This document shows, piece after piece, positions 4,640 through 6,563 of a stretch of 6,563 bases of DNA. Source of the stretch: CAYLOP01 sp964385305 (lineage in GTDB: Bacteria > Chloroflexota > Anaerolineae > Anaerolineales > E44-bin32); NCBI GenBank assembly GCA_964385305.1, contig CAYLOP010000165.1:1-6563 (forward strand). Reading direction: 5' to 3'. The first letter of the stretch is position 1. Every line of letters starts with the position of its first letter. A program made the translations under genes and the position numbers. The notes under the pieces are model-generated. The model had not been told where the DNA came from and made no database searches. It worked only from the letters and a program-made list of their open reading frames with translations.

Positions 4640-5670
4640 TTAGCGCGCTGAAATCCTCGACTCTGCCCGCCGGCCGTAGCCGCGGCGATCTGAGCGCCGA
4701 GGCTATCCATAGGGTAGATGATGATCATCGCGCTCTCCTCTTTCGACATCTCCAGCAGCGCCTGGATCTGCCGCAATTCCATCGTCCCCTCCTGGCCGGC
4801 AAGTGTTGCGGAAGCCTCGACCAGTGCAAGGGCGACGTCTTTCTCGGCATCTGCCTGGATGCGCTTGGCCTGGGCGCTTCGTTCGGCGCGCGCGATCACG
4901 GCAAGCTCTTCCACGAGTGATGGCGGGGCGGTGACATCGGTGATGCGCACCGCGCGTACGTTGACGCCGTAATCTTTAGCGGCAGCATCGATCTCGGCCT
5001 TCAGCATCGAGCTGATTTTTTCCGTCTCGCTGAGTAAGGGGCGCAGGTCGTTGCCGCCGATGGTGCTCTTCAGCGCTTCCATGGAAGCCCATTCGGTCGT
5101 CTTCCAATAGTCCTGAACGTCGATTGCAGCTTTCTCAGGGTCCTCGACTTCCAACTCGACCGCTGCCATGACGTCGATGGGGATGTTGTCACAGGTGAGG
5201 GTTCTCGTCGCCTTCACCTCGTAGGTGGTGATCCGGATATCGATGATGCGCGCAACGGAGTACAGGAAAGGCGGCACGAGGAACAAGCCGGGACCACGCA
5301 CGCCCACTGACTTACCTAGGCGTAGCAGGACCATGCGCTCCCACTCGGGCAAGACGTAGAACATTCTCGCCAGGATATTGGCGAGCCAGAAGATGACGAT
5401 CGTCTTGACGATGCCCCAGAATAACTGACTGATCAGCGGAGCTCCTCCAACACCCACCATGCCTACCCAAAGCCCACGGAAATCCGGCCAGGCGAAGAGC
5501 AGCCAGAGCGGGACGAAGACGATCAGGCGAACCAGGTTTCGAATAAACATCTGAACAGGATTTACACGGCGTCTCATTCTCCGAACCTCCCGCTGGGGTG
5601 TGCTCCCAGCCTGTGCGGCCTCAAGCACACCAGCTAATGTGGAAACCGTCCTACCAAAGTCTTGACTCAT
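4621..5670 (-). CDS. Slipin / stomatin-like SPFH (band 7) membrane protein
   Basis: This 349-residue stomatin-type protein would form membrane-anchored oligomers thought to organise lipid microdomains and regulate membrane proteases. Seen: a basic N-terminal region (1-42), a hydrophobic segment (about 45-61), a Gly-rich stretch, a second hydrophobic segment (about 83-106), then the SPFH domain: EWERMVLLRLGK (109-120), GVRGPGLFLVPPF (123-135), DIRITTYEV (144-152), TLTCDNIPIDV (157-167), EVEDPEKA (174-181), DYGVNVRAVRITDV (233-246) and PPSLVEELAVIARAERSAQAKRIQ in two parts (249-272). An Ala/Glu-rich helical region follows (about 258-312), then IIIYPMD (316-322), a typical slipin end. The roughly 100-residue N-terminal extension with two membrane segments is longer than in most slipins. 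The ATG at 5670 has GGGAGG with a 7-nt spacer. Met32 (5577) is also well served. No NfeD-type partner or protease is in the window. Confidence 0.9.
   Translation of the reverse strand: MSQDFGRTVSTLAGVLEAAQAGSTPQREVRRMRRRVNPVQMFIRNLVRLIVFVPLWLLFAWPDFRGLWVGMVGVGGAPLISQLFWGIVKTIVIFWLANILARMFYVLPEWERMVLLRLGKSVGVRGPGLFLVPPFLYSVARIIDIRITTYEVKATRTLTCDNIPIDVMAAVELEVEDPEKAAIDVQDYWKTTEWASMEALKSTIGGNDLRPLLSETEKISSMLKAEIDAAAKDYGVNVRAVRITDVTAPPSLVEELAVIARAERSAQAKRIQADAEKDVALALVEASATLAGQEGTMELRQIQALLEMSKEESAMIIIYPMDSLGAQIAAATAGGQSRGFQRAKPRPEG
5586..5591 (-). promoter_or_regulatory. Second Shine-Dalgarno site inside the slipin gene, before Met32
   Basis: On the minus strand GGGAGG lies 8 nt before an in-frame ATG (5577-5575, Met32). 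It is the same hexamer as the one before Met1. Translation from here would give a 318-residue protein starting MRRRVNPVQMF, which keeps both membrane segments and the entire SPFH domain. This could be the main start or an alternative one. Confidence 0.5.
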
Positions 5671-5677
5671 TGCTTAT

Positions 5678-5683
5678 CCTCCC
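5678..5683 (-). promoter_or_regulatory. Shine-Dalgarno site for slipin Met1
   Basis: GGGAGG on the minus strand with a 7-nt spacer precedes the ATG at 5670-5668. It supports the longer start. An additional AAGGAGA-like stretch lies about 15 nt further upstream. Confidence 0.6.
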
Positions 5684-5709
5684 AAGTTCTATCTCCTTCT
5701 CTACGGGTT

Positions 5710-5737
5710 ATTATGATTCATTTAAAGTTTAGGACAA
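5710..5737 (-). promoter_or_regulatory. Candidate sigma-70-type promoter for the slipin gene
   Basis: Read on the minus strand, TTGTCC (5737-5732) is followed after 16 bases by CATAAT (5715-5710), four and five matches to the -35 and -10 consensus. Transcription would start near 5703, giving a leader of about 30 nt that contains the Met1 Shine-Dalgarno site. The area is AT-rich against GC-rich coding sequence. Chance matches of this quality are common. Confidence 0.35.
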
Positions 5738-5814
5738 CATCGGGGCTCATAATGACAAAGCGCTGATGACATGTGGACGATTGGCCTGGTATGCTGACAT
5801 TTCATGCGATAAAG

Positions 5815-5863
5815 GTGTCAGGTTTCAGGTCTCAGGTATTAGGTTTTAGGTTATAGGTAAAAG
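5815..5863. repeat. Heptad array A, long copy (7 units)
   Basis: Seven in-phase units: GTGTCAG, GTTTCAG, GTCTCAG, GTATTAG, GTTTTAG, GTTATAG, GTAAAAG. G at position 1, T at 2, A at 6 and G at 7 are fixed, while positions 3 to 5 vary. It is the longest of the four A arrays and passes directly into array B. Confidence 0.75.
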
Positions 5864-5866
5864 CCT

Positions 5867-5913
5867 TCAGCATTTCAGTTCTCAGTATTCAGTTTTCAAC
5901 TCTCAGCCGTTAG
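5867..5913. repeat. Heptad array B, long copy
   Basis: TCAG or close variants start at 5867, 5875, 5882, 5889, 5896 (TCAA), 5903 and 5910 (TTAG). The spacing is 7 nt apart from one step of 8. The 8-nt step falls at the same place, after TTCAGCAT, as in the copy at 2263-2298, so the two arrays probably share ancestry rather than arising separately. Confidence 0.7.
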
Positions 5914-5969
5914 CATATTTGCGATTGTCAAGAATGAAGGTAAGCAGCAAGTGCAATGTGAAACGCAGC

Positions 5970-6281
5970 GAGGCGGAAGAACAGGTGTTGGGTATTAGGT
6001 TATAGGTATAAGAACAATACGCATGGTCCTTTAAATAAAAGTCTCGCTGGCATTCGCCCAGGCCGTGAAAGACCTACAATGAGTTTAAGGAGCGGAGCGA
6101 GGCTCGAAGCAAGTGTCAATGAAAAGCGCGTTTCGGGCCGATGCGGAGCGACTCCGAGCAGCGCACCCGTAGGGTGTGAGGAAGGGGGCGTGCTCCACAC
6201 TTCGTTCTGAGTGCTGCGCGAGGGGAGGATGAAATGCTCCCCCGCACCCCCCCTTTTCAAGGGGGGCGAACGGGGGGTTAG
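5970..6281 (+). repeat. Composite mosaic repeat, right copy
   Basis: This is a direct copy of 1617-1962, with the same block order. AGGCGGAAGA and four heptads (5985-6012) are followed by a diverged CTGGCATTCG block, then GGAGCGGAGCGAGGC (6089-6103) and a stretch nearly identical to the left copy up to ATGAAATG (6236), except for 26 bases in place of 3 after GGAGCGACT (about 6154-6179). The extra part holds GCAGCGCACCC and a CACCC-GTA-GGGTG hairpin. It ends with the intact C/T/G palindrome and GGGGCGAACGGGGGGTTAG (6263-6281). Confidence 0.8.
6248..6266. repeat. C6T2/A2G6 hairpin
   Basis: CCCCCCTT (6248-6255), loop TTC and AAGGGGGG (6259-6266) form a perfect 8-bp stem. In the left composite copy the same arms (1872-1881 and 1944 onward) are pulled apart by 62 bases. 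A terminator role is unlikely: what follows is G-rich, not T-rich. Confidence 0.6.
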
Positions 6282-6336
6282 ATAAAAAGATCTCTTCTAA
6301 AGCAATTTCCCGTGCAACGCCAGTTATGCCCACTTC

Positions 6337-6403
6337 CCAGAATCGAGATCCCTCTCTCCACGTTCAACCTTTATAGGTAAAGCGCTATGTCGCTCGGGAT
6401 GAC
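6337..6403 (+). repeat. 67-nt direct repeat, copy 1
   Basis: The first 25 bases, from CCAGAATCGAGATCCCTCTC to TCCAC, and the last 17, ATGTCGCTCGGGATGAC, are identical to copy 2 at 6490-6557. The middle 25 bases are diverged but share an AGGTAA core. ATCCC and GGGAT near the two ends are inverted complements. The GTCGCTCGGGATGAC end also occurs alone at 2431-2445. Confidence 0.8.
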
Positions 6404-6430
6404 GGGCAAGAGACTGCATCAACGAAGGCA

Positions 6431-6450
6431 GGGCACGGCATGCCGTGCCC
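6431..6450. repeat. Perfect 20-bp palindrome
   Basis: GGGCACGGCATGCCGTGCCC is fully self-complementary and sits between the two 67/68-nt direct repeats. Near-identical palindromes (often flanked by GTAGG/CCTAC) are, to my knowledge, dispersed repeats in cyanobacteria and several other phyla. It has no loop, so it may extrude as a cruciform or serve as a site for a dimeric protein. Here CCTAC follows on the right, but the left flank has lost the complement. Confidence 0.8.
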
Positions 6451-6489
6451 CTACCACTGATGATTCAAATCAACGCGTGATGCTGGCGT

Positions 6490-6557
6490 CCAGAATCGAG
6501 ATCCCTCTCTCCACATACATCAACTATTAGGTAAGGCGCCATGTCGCTCGGGATGAC
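6490..6557 (+). repeat. 68-nt direct repeat, copy 2
   Basis: This is the second copy of 6337-6403, starting 153 nt later and cut close to the window end. The 25-base left block and 17-base right block are identical; the middle block is 26 bases long with several changes. The following bases AGGAGT differ from those after copy 1 (GGGCAA), which places the repeat's right boundary at or near GATGAC. Confidence 0.8.
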
Positions 6558-6563
6558 AGGAGT

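Larger units (their letters stand above)
5671..6563. other. Gene-free, repeat-rich intergenic tract (right)
   Basis: These 893 bases have no credible gene. The two leftward open frames at about 6000-6333 are translations of the composite repeat; phrases such as NPPFAPLEKGGCGG come from the C/T/G palindrome and are a familiar artefact in repeat-rich genomes. After the slipin promoter area the tract holds a long A then B heptad array (5815-5913), a unique stretch (5914-5969), the right composite repeat (5970-6281), a unique AT-rich stretch (6282-6336) and a direct-repeat pair around a perfect palindrome (6337-6557). Confidence 0.7.

Noticed and set aside
5815..5913. CRISPR array
   Set aside because: The period is 7 nt without spacers, and no repeat-spacer pattern of 55-75 nt exists anywhere in the window.
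6000..6333. Two leftward open frames of 82-86 codons in the right tract
   Set aside because: Their peptides are translations of the composite repeat and the C/T/G palindrome, a known source of spurious gene calls.
6337..6557. Minimal CRISPR (two repeats) or transposon with terminal direct repeats
   Set aside because: The repeat units are 67-68 nt with a variable middle, are separated by 86 nt and enclose no gene; neither model fits.

Overview
The window is bacterial DNA carrying four well-supported protein genes and two long gene-free tracts packed with short interspersed repeats. The protein families (a DUF2723 GT-C-like membrane protein, a DUF2779 nuclease, a DUF6717 protein and a slipin), the mixed base composition and the dense heptad and palindromic repeats suggest a large free-living bacterial genome. 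I lean towards Chloroflexota (Anaerolineae-like), but this is an impression. No rRNA, tRNA or other taxonomic marker is present.

Layout. 17-1483 (+) encodes a multi-spanning DUF2723 protein of moderate GC. 1484-2647 has no credible gene. It holds a 129-nt-offset tandem duplication, 7-nt-period arrays, a composite palindromic repeat and several hairpins. 2648-4126 (+) is a DUF2779 protein joining a Cas4/RecB-like nuclease half with four candidate Fe-S cysteines to a DEDD-type exonuclease-like half. 4174-4536 (+) is a small DUF6717 protein 47 nt downstream, probably in the same transcript. A strong intrinsic terminator (hairpin 4559-4590) separates this pair from the convergent slipin/stomatin gene at 4621-5670 (-), which has two in-frame start codons, each with a good Shine-Dalgarno sequence. 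5671-6563 is again gene-free. It repeats the composite element of the left tract in the same orientation and adds a longer heptad array, a perfect 20-bp palindrome and a pair of ~67-nt direct repeats.

Function. The genes do not form a pathway I recognise. The DUF2723 protein points to envelope glycosylation, the DUF2779 protein to nucleic-acid processing and the slipin to membrane microdomain organisation. DUF6717 has no known function. The most notable feature is architectural: the three GC-rich genes lie between two direct copies of a mosaic repeat, although those repeats are probably dispersed around the genome. I see no CRISPR array, transposase, integrase or toxin-antitoxin pair, and no clear evidence of a new defence system.
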